A stretch of DNA of 64,000 nt, taken from assembly GCF_964355755.1 (NCBI RefSeq), contig NC_092672.1, positions 7,316,001-7,380,000 of the forward strand. The letters are read 5' to 3'. This document shows positions 49,188-61,038 of the stretch, one piece after another. The position numbers and the translations under genes were made by a program. The notes beneath the pieces are model-generated. The model did no database searches. It was given only the letters and a program-made list of their open reading frames with translations, and was not told the DNA's origin. The first letter of the stretch is position 1; every line of letters begins with the position of its first letter. Source of the DNA: Antedon mediterranea. Its lineage: Eukaryota; Echinodermata; Crinoidea; Comatulida; Antedonidae.

Positions 49188-49968
49188 TTATAATCGCGAA
49201 TGGCAGTTCAAAATATGCAATGCATTGTGATATCCACGCAAGGAATGCTGTGGAAACAAAAATGTCCAAAATAAAACCAGCAGAACTAGTAAATCATTAC
49301 GCTCCAGCAGATATACAAATATACACTTTATCCATCATGATGGTATACTGGAGGTTGTAATGTGTTTAAATATATACAATCCTTTTTTCCATGATAAAAA
49401 ATATAAATAAATTTGTGAAAATAAAATATTCTGCCTCTTGCGTAAAAAAAAGGCAATTACTAATAAACCGCATCGGGTTTCGTACATTTATGCCTTGTAT
49501 AACCATTCATATACAAGTCCGATAAAAGTATGACTCATGAGGGCGCACTTTATTTTATGGAAGGCCATTTTGATTTGTACATTTTTAAACACATATCTGT
49601 AAATATTTTAGTTTATATTTGAGTTTTCTCTATATGTTATGTATTTTATTATACAATTTATTGTAAACTATATTTAAATCATTGTATAAACTATTAGTTT
49701 TGTAGGTTTTTAGCTTTGTTAATGCATTTTTCAACGGGCGCTAACGGCGTCTCGTAATTTCAGTCACGCTTCGTCGCATTCGCTGTACACAATAATACGA
49801 CATGAGGTGGTTATAAATTAGGTATAAAAGTCTAATTTTCTCGTAAAATCCCAAGTTTTGCAAGACGCAACATCAAGAAATGTTATTACCTATATACATA
49901 GAACCTACGGGTGAAATTTTATTAGGGTACGTTCTTATACCATGGTGAGGGTGATTTTTGACTGGACT
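49188..49968 (-). repeat. Right arm of large inverted repeat
   Basis: Inverse copy of 47303-48078, ending GATTTTTGACTGGACT. Differences from the left arm are concentrated in the inner third. Confidence 0.85.
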
Positions 49969-50084
49969 AAGACGGAGTATCCAAAATCAAGTAATACACG
50001 TATGAAACGCCATATGTGCAAAAATATTTATATTTTTACTAATATTAAGAAAAAACTCCGTCTGGAGCCCAGACTAGTGTCTGA

Positions 50085-50222
50085 GCTAAGACAAGATAAT
50101 TTATAATAAGTGTAGATAAGACAAGATATAATAAGTGTAGATAAGACAAGATATAATAAGTGTAGATAAGACAAGATATAATAAGTGTAGATAAGACAAG
50201 ATATAATAAGTGTAGATAAGTA
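50085..50222. repeat. 25-bp tandem repeat, about five copies
   Basis: The unit is TAAGTGTAGATAAGACAAGA followed by TATAA. Its core TAAGTGTAG is shared with the 20-bp repeat on the other side of the 3.6-kb element. Confidence 0.9.
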
Positions 50223-50532
50223 GCAAGTACTGTACTGTGAACATTTGCACTTTTACTGTTATTGCACTTGCATGTTGTAAACTTACGACTTATATTTTTT
50301 TAGCACTACTAATTCTTAACAACTTATAATGCGGTGCATTCATGAACGTGATTTGTACTTTTTTTTAATTACAATGATTTTTTTTAGGTTTGCTGATTGC
50401 TCCAAAGTAAAGTTGTCACTGTGTCTTTGTAGCTGATTATTGGTGGGATGGGCTACAACACTATTTTTTATTTAAACTTAATTACAATCATGTGCCTTGT
50501 GCATCTTAACCTTCTGACCTTCATCAACTTTT

Positions 50533-50566
<34 letters not shown>

Positions 50567-53277
50567 CCAAAGGCAAATTACTGAAAAAAAATGACAGTGC
50601 TGTGGGTATCAGTGGCTGGATCTCAATCGAGATATAAAAAAAAAGCGAAAAGCTAAATCAAAACGATAACGAAAAACAGCCAGAAAAGTTAGCATAGCGT
50701 TTGGGCACGACTAGCCCTTCATCAATGCAAGTAAAGGAATATATATATAAACACGCATAGAACATTATTTCTAAACTGCTAGGTGATATAGTGAAATTAA
50801 AATAATTAATATGAAACAATAAGATGAGGAAATCTGTAAGAATGAGAAAAAGTTGTCCCAATCGAGTATATACATCTTTTTCTGCCATAACATAACACTG
50901 CAAAATCGTTCTAATTCATATATACTTTATATTTTGTCTAATTTCTCTATTTAAATCAAATTCATAGTACAGTGTAAATATTTTTAAAATCTAAGATTAT
51001 AGTCTCTGTTTCTGACTAAAGACTAAGGTATTTCTATAAAAAAACAAACCCCTCATACGGCATATGTGTAGTAGAAACTTTCTAACAAAATGTTTAATTT
51101 CTTACATTAATTTCCTAATAATCCCATCCTTCTGTTAATCCCATCCTTCTGTTAATCCTTTAATATCATGGTTTATGTCTCCCTTTATTACCCATCTTGA
51201 AAACTTGGTGTTGTGTTGTCTACCATGCCTTGATTTGCAGAATTCATCAGGGAGACATAGTGTGTGTATAGCAGAAACAGTTGTGAATTTTTGGCAGCTG
51301 ATAATTGCTGTTATAGCTTTTACTAGAGTACTTTATTTTGCCTAATTTTAACTTCTAACTTAATTTGTGTAGAATAAGGTGAGCTTTGTCTTATCTATGC
51401 ATGTCTTTGCCTTTTGAAACTGAGGATCTAGCTATTTAACATTTCACAAATAACCTGTTTTTGTTGAATGCTAACACTAACTAATTCTAGTATTAAATAC
51501 TGTTCCCTGCCCAATGACCACACAAATCAAAACTAGAGATTGTCACGGCTTTTGCCCGATTTACATAATTCTGAATATCTCGTCTTGGTTTTCTTTTGCC
51601 CCAATTGCCTTCATTGGTTCTGCTTTGTCTGTCAACATACAAGCTTGACGAACCTTTACATAATTCTCAATATGCCCATTAATTCCTGGTAACCATATCA
51701 CTTTGACTCGGATCATAAAAATTCATTTTTTAATTTGTCCATTTTACTATCACATACATATCCACAAACTCATGTTGTAATTTTACTTAGGCCTATATTT
51801 TTTTCTCTTTAATTAGTGTCTTCAGATTGTTTTTATTGCTTTCAATATTAGTTACTTGCTAATTATCATTTAAAATTTGAAAACACTTTTGCGTCTCTCC
51901 TCTCTCTCTCTCCCCATCCTCCTGCTGTTAGTAAAATCCTTTTTTAGATTAGATTATTTTTATCTATATCCTGATATCCTTTCAGTGCCAATGTAGAAAT
52001 GCCTCACAGGCTTAACCATCTATTTTTATTGAAAGAAAATTCACTTTTCTCAACTCTCCACTTGGCTAACAACACAAACATTTTTTTTTTCATGATTCTT
52101 CTACCGCCCTAATCGTGTTGTGCTGAAGCTCTTGACCTTCTGACCTTATCATTTTGATAAACCTGGCATTCCTAGTTTTCTCAATTTAAATATCATTAAA
52201 ATTTCTATAATATAAAGGAACATAAAACTATGCCATGCAATAAACAATCATCATTTAGCTATGTTTATGTAATTATTCTTCACACCATTCCTTTATACAA
52301 TTCCTGTACTTTTAATCCGTTATAATTTTTAAGTCTATACAACAATATTCCTGCACTACTTCAATTTTTCGATCTGGATAGTACATATTATTAAAGCATG
52401 GGGTTATAATAGATACCTCCATGATGAAAGTTTCCCCAGCACTCCTTTCAGACATTGCACATTGTGGGACATCACAAACAACAGTATCATGGCAAACAAA
52501 TGGTGGAAACTTCAACAAGTGAAATCAGATATTGTGAGTAATATTAAGACACCATGGAAAAAAAATGTTTGACCAAGCTTTTGAACACGTCTAACGTCTA
52601 AAAAAACTTATGTAAACAATTCAATACAATGATACAGAATTCTCTTTTTTAAAATTTTGAAATTAAATCCTTGTAAATATGCCATTGAATTTTGATTATG
52701 TTTTTCTATATATTTTCTTGACAAAAGAGCATCATTAAAAAATGCATGATCATCAACAGTCTGTACCACAGCCCAGAAAAACAAGCTCAACGTAATAATT
52801 ATTTATCATGAATACTGTATGCAGGTAATTGTAACAAAAGTATTAGCTACGGTAGCTGAATAATGAAACAATATTCTTGAATTGTATGTATTACATTAAA
52901 CTAAAATATTGTTTTTTTTTATAAATACCGTATATTTATTTTTATCTCTCAATTTCGGCAATAACTTGTTTATATTTTGAAAACAACATTAAAATACAAT
53001 TGTTAAACTAGTGTTTTTTACAATTACGGTACATATTCACTGTGAAATGGATTAGCACTTTTTTTTAAATGTTGTTTTTTTATATGAAAATAATTGTGGC
53101 GTTAATGCGAATATTATTGAATAGAAAATTAGTTTATGTTCATTATTTTAATTGAAATTCAGTTGTACTCTAAATTATAAATATAGCAAGTTACAACAAA
53201 AAACGTGAGGGCGCTATCCCGCTATTGTGAGCCTGCTATTATTGTTTGTTTTGTCTTGTTTTCATTCATTCCACGAC
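50223..53277. other. Gene-poor interval upstream of VKOR
   Basis: No gene is recognised. It contains a (TA)n tract at 50534-50562, a doubled CCCATCCTTCTGTTAAT near 51123-51157 and CT-rich DNA at about 51897-51915. Minus-strand ORFs at 52312-52518 and 52608-52790 look protein-like but lack splice partners. Confidence 0.4.
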
Positions 53278-55190
53278 ATGGCTCCCACCAGACAGCATAA
53301 GGTCGTTATGCCAATATGGCATCGGCTATCAAGGGTTTTTCTATGTTTAGCAGGTGTTATTCTTTCTTTATATGCTTTATATGTAGAAAATATGAAAGAA
53401 ATAAACAATGCGTACACAGCATTGTGCGATATAAATGAGCAAGTAAGCTGTTCGAAGGTGTTTACATCCAAGTAAGTAGGCCTAGGCCCTACGTGTAGTA
53501 GGCTAGAAAGTAGTAGGAGGATATTTATCCTAGGCCTATCCCGCCTCTAGTAGGCTATAGCTGCTAGAAGTAGTAGGCCTAGTCTTCACCTACTAGTAGA
53601 GCTAGTAGGCCTAGGCTTGGCCAATCCATCATATATTCAGTCCAAAATGCCTGAGCTATAGGCCTAGTCTAGAGGTCTCCCAAAGCCATATATTATATGG
53701 TTGGGTGAATGGATACAATCACAAATGTACAAACAGTTACTTATTTTATATGCTCCATCTATTTTGAACCTTTTAATAATTGATTGTTTGTTTTATCTTT
53801 ATACTGGGTGACCTCTTCAGTCAAAGACTGATCAGTGGCTGTGATGTACTAATACACTGGGGTAACCCCCTACTCTCGTCTCGAAAGATGTACTAGGTTC
53901 TTTAAAGGGCACACGAGCAAGTTGTGTACACTGGACCTACGGTTTATAGTCCTTATCCGAGAACACTCGTTCTACCACCAGAACCATGGAGTGAGTGAGC
54001 GAGCCTCGAACCCCTGCCGATGTTATGGCTACGTGATTACGGTTCCACTGTCTTAACCGCTCGGCCACTCACTGATAATAAACTTTATTTATTGAAATAG
54101 GCCTAGATTTTATTATATCATCAAAATTGTTTGTTTTTACACAAGTTCGTCATATAAATGCAAAATTGAGAAGAAAATTACAGCAGAATCCCTTCCATCT
54201 GACCCCTTATTTAGGGGAAACCATACCGGTGCTTCCCGCATAAACGGGAACCCCTATCCAAGTGAAATAGATAAGAAATTTATATTATTTAAAAAAATTA
54301 ACACACATTTGAGTCAATTTTAATATTGGGCCTATAATATTAATTTTTTTTCAGGTATGGTAGAGGTTTTGGAATTGTTGGACCAATCCTTGGTGAAGAC
54401 AGTCCACTCAATGTACCCAATAGTTTATTTGGAATTTTGTTTTACTTTCTACAATTTGTCTTGGGTAAGTATTTGTTTTATTGTATTGATAATAAATGCT
54501 GTATAGCCTTGGTTTATCAGGATTCAGGTGCCCAGCCCTTTGGTGCCCTACCCTTTCCTTTATAATACATGGCATTTTTTATTACCGTATATAATATGCT
54601 GGATTATTTAACTCCCATATAACTTCCTTCCTTAATTAGGTTGTGATTTTTGTAAGGCCCTCTCTTTCCATACAGTATGTGTGTTTTAACAAACGGGTAA
54701 AAGTAATTAGGCCAGACACGACTCACAAACATGTGAGTCGTGTCTGGCCTTTTACCTGTTTTTAACAGATATAAACAAAATAAATACAATTTTTTTTTAA
54801 ATCCCTAATAAACTATATTATATAATAATGCATGACAGCAAATTTAAACGTTGATTTTTATTAAGTAAAAAAAGTTGTTCATAAACTTATATTGTATAAT
54901 AATATACATATGACTTTTACAATGATTTTTATTATGTTAATGACTAATTTGTGATGTTTTTTGTTTTTATTCCAGGTCAACGGCACACAGTTAATGCTGT
55001 TTGGAGTTTGATTATAATGTCAGTATTGTCTTTAATTGGTTGTGTATACCTGGCATATATCCTAACCTTCGTGCTCCATGATGCATGTGTAGTTTGTGTA
55101 ACTACATATATTGTCAACATCCTTCTATTTATAGTTAATGTTTTGAAATTAAATGTTGTTAAAAGCATAGCAGTAAAGAAAAGCAAGTAA
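53278..55190 (+). CDS. Vitamin K epoxide reductase family protein (VKORC1/VKORC1L1-like)
   Basis: Three exons, 53278-53471, 54355-54464 and 54976-55190, close in phase to 172 residues (human VKORC1 163, VKORC1L1 176). The protein is a four-helix ER membrane enzyme that reduces vitamin K epoxide or quinone with thiol electrons. The loop cysteines Cys50 and Cys58 ([15 protein letters not shown]) and the active-site CXXC at 139-142 (ACVVCVTTY) are present. The exon-2 loop reads [20 protein letters not shown], where vertebrate enzymes have WGRGFG and a similar GQDS stretch. The TYA motif associated with warfarin binding is TYI here (residues 145-147). The C-terminus KKSK fits a KKXX ER-retrieval signal. 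The ATG at 53278 gives a conserved-length N-terminus; no upstream in-frame ATG precedes it in the open stretch. Confidence 0.93.
53474..53665. repeat. TAGGCCTA-rich patch in VKOR intron 1
   Basis: Starts within a few bases of the donor site and contains about ten GGCCTA or TAGTAGG strings in 190 bp. Confidence 0.7.
53868..54073 (-). mobile_element. tRNA-derived SINE
   Basis: The minus strand begins GAGTGGCCGAGCGGTTAAGA, a type II tRNA (Leu/Ser-like) A box, and carries GGGGTTCGAGGCTCG as a B box about 60 bases later. The tRNA-unrelated body runs to about 53868. It lies in VKOR intron 1. A functional tRNA is unlikely because the acceptor stem continues into the SINE body. Confidence 0.75.
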
Positions 55191-55894
55191 GGAGAAGCAT
55201 GGGATGTAATCGGGCAGATTGTTAAAATATTATATATAGTCTTAAAAATGAATAATTATTTTAATAAATTGTAAGAACTATTGTATTTAATATTACTTGT
55301 GACAAGTATTGACAATAGACAATATATTTAATACAAGAATACAAGAAAATGATAATACATGGAGTTATGAATTAGATACCTCCATGGTTGGCACGTATGC
55401 TGGCAGTGTAATTATTCTTAATTTTTCCAGAAAGTGTATGTGGTCGTACATACAGGTGCTTATTCAAATTAGGCACTCATTTTTAATTCAGGTTGTATTT
55501 TCCATTACAACTACTATATTTTGTAAAAGATTTTGTTGAATATGAACCCTTTTGATATTACAAGTAATATATTTGGATATACAATATTGATTTAATTAAT
55601 TGCACATACAGTTTAAATCAGGTTTTGTAATTCAATAACAAATAAATGTCACAATGAACAATAATTTATGTACTGATTTGTTTTTTTAATGAGAAAAAAA
55701 AAGTTTTACTGATGAAATACTGTAGATAATATTATTCCAGTGTATGTTTGTCAAAATAATGCAAAAAAGATGGTAACGCTTGACTGATTATATCCAGGGT
55801 TGTCAATTTGACCTATTTAAGCACGGGTTCTGCGCTGCATCATTACATCACATTCCTTGGCCTCTAGGACTAGGTAGCTCAAATCGGAATCAAA
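55191..55894. other. VKOR 3' untranslated region and GSTT upstream region
   Basis: AATAAA at 55263-55268 is the likely VKOR polyadenylation signal. The rest is AT-rich with no gene. CATTACATCACATTCC and a GC-richer stretch at 55795-55890 probably form the GSTT promoter and 5' untranslated region. Confidence 0.45.
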
Positions 55895-58100
55895 ATGACA
55901 TTGAAGATTTTTGCTGACTTGTTGTCGCAACCGTCACGTTCTGTTATACTATTTGCAAAATTGAATAATATTCCATTCGTTCTAGAAAATACATCTATTG
56001 CTGAAGGTTCGTATTTATGAAATTCTAACAAACGGGGTAGCCTAGCTAGGCTAGGCCTCTCTCTCTCTCTCTACTAGGGCCAGGCTAGCTAGGCGGCATG
56101 CATACCTTCTAATAAACTTAGAATGATGGCCTAGGTAGGTTGGCCCTAGAGTACGGTCTATTTAGTAGTGTAGGCCTAGTACTTTACTGAATAGCCTCTA
56201 GCATGAGTGGCTAAGCCTAAATAGTAGTAGTATACTACTGAATAGGCCACTGCATGTATTTTCATATAATAAAATAGCTGTTTGATGTAATTGCGCGTAA
56301 TTTGAAATTGTACAAAAAGATTTCCTTGCTTGAGCATGTGCATGGCAATCCTTTCGCAATAACTTGCGCTGCCCAGAATATTAGATAAGATCCAGCTTTG
56401 GTTCTCTCAAATAATACTGAAAAATAACATTTTAATATTTCCTGAATATATATAATTTCTGAATATTTTGATTCGAATTGCGCAAGGAAATCCTTGCGCA
56501 AATTGTTCCAATTGCACATAACGTTAACATATCAATTTGATTTAGGTGCTCACCAGACCAAAGAATTTACTGCCATCAATCCATTCCAAAAAGTTCCAGC
56601 AATACAAGATGGTGATTTCAACCTAACTGAAAGGTCAGCAGAACAGGTTTCTTTTGAAGAAGACAGTTAACAACAACATGCATGATGATGTATTTGGGTA
56701 GTGGTAACCTGGTCCAGTAATAAGGTCAGGGCAGGGATCTCCCAGGTCAGGGGTGGAGCAGGGATAAAATTATGAACTACTTTTTGATATCTTATTTTTG
56801 ACACACTATTAATAATATGCTCCCCGGTTTAAAGAATCCTGGATCCAACCCTGAACTGAAGATGGCATAGATGAGTCATTTTAGTGTTTTTATTTTCAGT
56901 GTGGCTATATTAAAGTATCTTGCAAGTACTTATAAGACGCCTGCCCATTGGTATCCATCAGATGTGAAAAAACGTGCAAGGGTCGATGAATACTTAGCCT
57001 GGCAACATGTAAACACACGATTAAGTTGTGCTAAAGTATTCTGGTGTGAGGTTTGTTACAGTAGTATTTTTCAGGTTTAAAAAAATAATAGATTTTGATG
57101 GCTCAGATATAACCTTGTTAGTATACATAGTACGTTTTTGAAATTTATATATATTGTAAATATTTAGAAAAAGTTTGTGAATGTTTAAATGAAGTTTTTA
57201 TATAATGTAATGAATTATTAATATATTTCCAATTCCCCAAACTAAATTGTCATTAGCTTTAATATATGCCAGCACTGTTTATATCTGCAGTACACTACAA
57301 ATTGTAAGGTTACCTAATTTTACTATGCTATAATGACTCATTTTTCAATTGATATTATAACTATTTTGTTTATTTATAGTTCTTGATTCCAAGGATGACC
57401 GGGAACCCAATTAACAAAAACAAACTTGAAAACTGCCTGACTGGAATGAACAAAACACTCACCGAGATTGAAGATGTTTTTCTTAAAGACCGCAAGTACT
57501 TGTGCGGCAATGAGATTACAATTGCTGATATCATGGGAGTATCTGAGGTTAGTTTCAAACTCAAGGCACAGGGATTTTGGAGTGGGATTGTTAAATAGTC
57601 AATAGTGTAGTTCACACACAGCTACAGTGTACATAAACTACGGACTAATGCACAGTACCTTCAGTGGCATAATGGCTATGAGCACTCACTCAGGCTACAC
57701 CCAGGAGTCCCAAAGCTTATGAGCCCTAGAGCATGAGCAGTCCAATTCAACTACCCAGTGTTGAAGGGCCCTTAGGAGTGCTAAAGCAGGAGACCTTTCT
57801 CCCTGCGTTACGCCACTGAGTACCTTGGTTAAACATCTCAGCCTCCCAGTGTGTAGAAAGCTTGTAAGTTGTAAAATGAGAATTTAAAATATTCTACCTA
57901 ATATTTGTCATTACAAATATACATTATTTACTTTTCAGGTACTCCAAGTGTCTGGGTCAGGTCGTGACCCTGCAGAAGGTCATCCCAAACTTGGTGCATG
58001 GATTGATAGAGTACAGACCCAACTAAATCCAGAGTTTGACGATGTGTTTAAGATTCTATTCAAAATACGGAATAAATCACGATCAAGATCCAAGTTATAA
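55895..58100 (+). CDS. Theta-class glutathione S-transferase
   Basis: Five exons, 55895-56006, 56546-56633, 56900-57050, 57380-57547 and 57939-58100, close in phase to 226 residues. The enzyme conjugates glutathione to electrophiles in the cytosol. The N-terminal thioredoxin-like domain has FADLLSQPSRSV with the theta-class catalytic Ser11, KVPAIQDGDFNLTES (glutathione binding, cis-Pro) and SVAILKYLASTY. The helical domain has HWYPSDVKKRARVDEYLAWQ, nearly the GSTT1 signature, then FLKDRKYLCGNEITIADIMG. The C-terminus is Arg/Ser/Lys-rich (KIRNKSRSRSKL) and lacks the last helix of mammalian GSTT1. The exon 1 donor GTTCGT is weak. AATAAA at 58136-58141 may end the transcript; further signals lie near 58490 and 58623. 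Confidence 0.93.
56035..56245. repeat. TAGGCCTA-rich patch with a CT microsatellite in GSTT intron 1
   Basis: Begins about 30 bases after the exon 1 donor: CTAGCTAGGCTAGGCC, (CT)8, then several TAGGCC and TAGTAG strings. Confidence 0.65.
56280..56525. mobile_element. Possible diverged inverted-repeat element in GSTT intron 1
   Basis: AGATTTCCTTGC near 56319 is mirrored by GCAAGGAAATCC near 56483, with weaker outer matches around ATTGCGCGTAATTTG and its inverse. No coding capacity. Confidence 0.35.
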
Positions 58101-58141
58101 AATAATGGACTCTGTGCGAAATGCATGTCTAAAAAAATAAA

Positions 58142-59073
58142 AAGATGTAAACTTTTGTTAAAATGAAATATAATGATATTTTAATGAAAATGAATTAAAC
58201 ATAATAATGATATTAAGATAATACAGAGGGTGAATAATAATAATATTATTATTATACTGGTTATTTTAATAATCTAAAATATATAGAAATACATTGATTG
58301 AAAATGTACTACCTTGCAAGACTTACAATACTGTACAGTATTTTTAATGTCAGATGTTATCTTTACCGTATTATATTCAGTATTTTAAAATATACAATGA
58401 CAGATTTCATTGTATTAAGAATTGTAATATAACATCCTTTTGTTGTAATGTTTTTTTGAGAAATATTTTATCACTGAATCAAAAAATAATAAAATAAATA
58501 ATAAAATATTATCATGGGTTATGTGCAATATTCATGTAGTATTATACCTCAACTAATTTTATGGGACTTCTAAGATGTCATTGTGTAGAGAGTTGTATTT
58601 GTGAAAACAATCTACTTTTATAATAAACCTTTACTTTAAATGTCTCCTTTTGGGCTTCTGCGGTATAATTCAAATGTTTTCATCTTAACGATTAAGATTG
58701 AATGAATGAATCCTTTCTGTTAAATACTATGTAATTTCTGTGCATGTGGTCTGTAATATTTATTTTTAACATGCACAATTTCAAATTTATGCAAATCGTT
58801 CAACATAGCCACAAAAACACCTGCTGGTTGTTGTGCTCATAAATGAATCCTAAATGTCATGCTCTTGGAATTTCTGATCATATCAGTAGTGCATTTAATC
58901 AATAACCACACAGCACAATCAGGGTTGTGGAAGAGCTTGGTTGCATCTTTAAAGTTATCAATAGAAACAGCAAATGGTATTTGTTTCCTTTCCTCCTTTT
59001 GGTGAACAAAACTTGTTTGGACTACAGGATGGGAAAAAACACAAAATTCATCTAAGTTTGCATCTCTTAAGAG
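58142..59073. other. Space between convergent GSTT and SETD1 genes
   Basis: AT-rich, with no gene recognised. It may contain alternative 3' ends of GSTT (AATAAA-like hexamers at about 58490 and 58623). Confidence 0.4.
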
Positions 59074-60245
59074 TTTATTTTACAAAGTCTTAGAACAAAA
59101 TCACCTTTTTACATTTCAAACAACTTGAGTTACCAAGACAGAGCAAGGTATTATGAATTATATGTACACTAAAAACTAAATTGGTTACAATTACTAATAA
59201 TACACACTAGTAATTAATTATTGATTGGCCAGAAATAAATGATATGCAACAAACAATTCTATATGTAGAAAAAATGTGTACCTAAATTAATATTACGTTT
59301 ATGATGAATTATTGTACTCAACAAACTGTAACACTAAGAGTTAGGTATAACAGAATTTATAATACAGCGATAACCATTTATACTTGTTTGTGCATTTTTA
59401 AGAATATATCATTACACTTGGGAACAAGGCTTCCACAACTGGTCAAACAATGTCCCATAAAGAGGGTGATCTTTTAATTAGGACAGACACCCGTATTTGC
59501 CAATGAGAGTGGTGGTCAATGTATAGTTCAAATAATTTATATAAATGGCACTTTAAATAGATCCTTTACTTCAGAATACAGTGAACTGTCCTTTATAGAA
59601 GGAAACTCGCATTAACATACTGCATAACACATAGCAGCCTAGTCAATACCTCTAAAATATAGATCCTAATTATGATCCAGAAATCATCCAGTTAAATGTG
59701 TACAATTAATAAGGCATCATGGCCTTCACAGTGTGGACTTTACCTTGCACACAAGTGTGCAACAGCCTTGATTTGAACATGATTCTCAATAACTAAAATC
59801 ATACAGTACAGAAATACATCAATATTGTATAGAAAAATACTATGATCTGTATTTTATACAGATGAAATGTGTGGATGTTTTCATAATCTGAACACACAGG
59901 GGCTATCTGATGCAAAACGCAAAAAAACCATATTTCAAACAGTATTGGTTTACAATACATGTTTAGTATGTACATACAGTATTAACGCCAATTTACACAG
60001 ATGAGCGATAACGGTAAGCAGAAAAACGCATAGCTTCTTCCACATAAAATCTGTATCTATTTCCACTGCTTGTTTACCACTCACCATTCATCTGTGTAAA
60101 CTTTATGTAGGCTTACTGCCAGAACACTGGATGCCTTTGTCATAGGTTACATTAAAGGTATCCCTCTTTTTTTTAAATTTTAAAGCCTTTATCTTGAAAC
60201 ACATTCACTCTAAGATCACTTTCTAGGTCTTTGCACATGTGTGTA

Positions 60246-60354
60246 AAGTTCTGTCTACACTAACTAGTTTGACAAAAAGAGTGTGATGTGCCCAATTATG
60301 GTAACATCACATTTTTTTGTCAAATAAAATTTAATAGTTTAGACAAGACCTTAG
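60246..60354. mobile_element. MITE family A, copy 9 (internally deleted)
   Basis: Starts AGTTCTGTCTACACTAACTA and ends ATTTAATAGTTTAGACAAGA. The central inverted ATATGG/CATATT part is missing, leaving about 109 bp. Confidence 0.8.
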
Positions 60355-60687
60355 AGTGCAACTACGCATCACGCGTATTAGTCCTAGTCCTAACAAAATT
60401 CTAAACCCATCCATTTAATACAATTGTGTTGGATTACAGCACTTGTTTGTGGCAATCTACTGTGTATTTTAACAGCTAGTTCTGTCAATTTACTAGCAAA
60501 ATCATTCATTTATTCAGCCAACTACTTGATATCAATGACATTATTACAGTAACTATCATATCTCTCTTTACAAAATCAAGTAATTGCTTTTTGCAAACAT
60601 ATCCTATCCTTCACATATTCTGTTTCAATTCTGTAGTGCACAAAGATTGAGGTTTTATTTAATTCTACTGTTTTAATTCTCTTCATT

Positions 60688-60822
60688 AAGCTTGGTTCCC
60701 TCTAGAGGGCGCAACTCAATCAAGTCTTGCCACCGACAAGTGAATGATAATCCATCATGCGTGATTAGTCAAATCAGTTACGCTACATCCTTTTGTTGCA
60801 TCTCTAGCGGGAACCAAGTATT
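60688..60822. mobile_element. Family C MITE
   Basis: Starts TTAAGCTTGGTTCCCTCTAG and ends TCTCTAGCGGGAACCAAGTA, with GTGATTAGTCAAATCAG where other copies have a CCAAT box. Confidence 0.8.
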
Positions 60823-61038
60823 ATTTCCGATTCTACATCTATTTCAAATTCAGGGTTCTGTTGATACATCAATTTAAGTTTTCTCTTCTGATTGTGTCCG
60901 CACTTACAATTCAGGATTGCTGTGAATGTACACAAGTTCATGGCTCTCTCCACACATCAAATTGTATTCTATACCAATTTTTTACTGATGTTATATCCCA
61001 CTTTCAAATCTGTGAAATACTATTCCCCATTTCTAGAA

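Larger units (their letters stand above)
46454..50075. mobile_element. 3.6-kb element with long inverted arms and a 10-bp target duplication
   Basis: AGTGTCTGAG occurs at 46444-46453 and 50076-50085, flanking the element. The left tip TAGACTTGCCCCAAGTCTGT and right tip GTCTGGAGCCCAGACT are hairpins. Inside, 47303-48078 and 49188-49968 are inverted copies of each other (about 780 bp, over 90 percent alike by eye in the outer half). The 1.1-kb middle has no recognised gene. Its last 100 bases match the short copy at 16256-16408. Ten-base duplications suggest a Mutator-like mechanism, while the terminal hairpin recalls Helitrons; the class is unresolved. Confidence 0.65.
59074..61038 (-). other. 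Presumed 3' untranslated region of SETD1
   Basis: From the SETD1 stop the minus strand runs about 2 kb without a gene. An AATAAA (plus-strand TTTATT at 59074-59079) is one possible end. The interval includes a family A MITE and a family C MITE. The plus-strand ORFs at 60692-61257 are shadows. Confidence 0.35.

Noticed and set aside
52312-52790. Two minus-strand ORFs, one with a string like YIEKHNQNSMAYLQGFNF that recalls a cathepsin I29 propeptide
   Set aside because: No donor or acceptor sites of the right phase join them, no catalytic cathepsin motif (such as CGSCW) is found nearby, and the resemblance is too short.
54000-54073. Possible functional tRNA gene on the minus strand
   Set aside because: A and B boxes are good but the sequence continues into a SINE body and the acceptor stem does not close cleanly.
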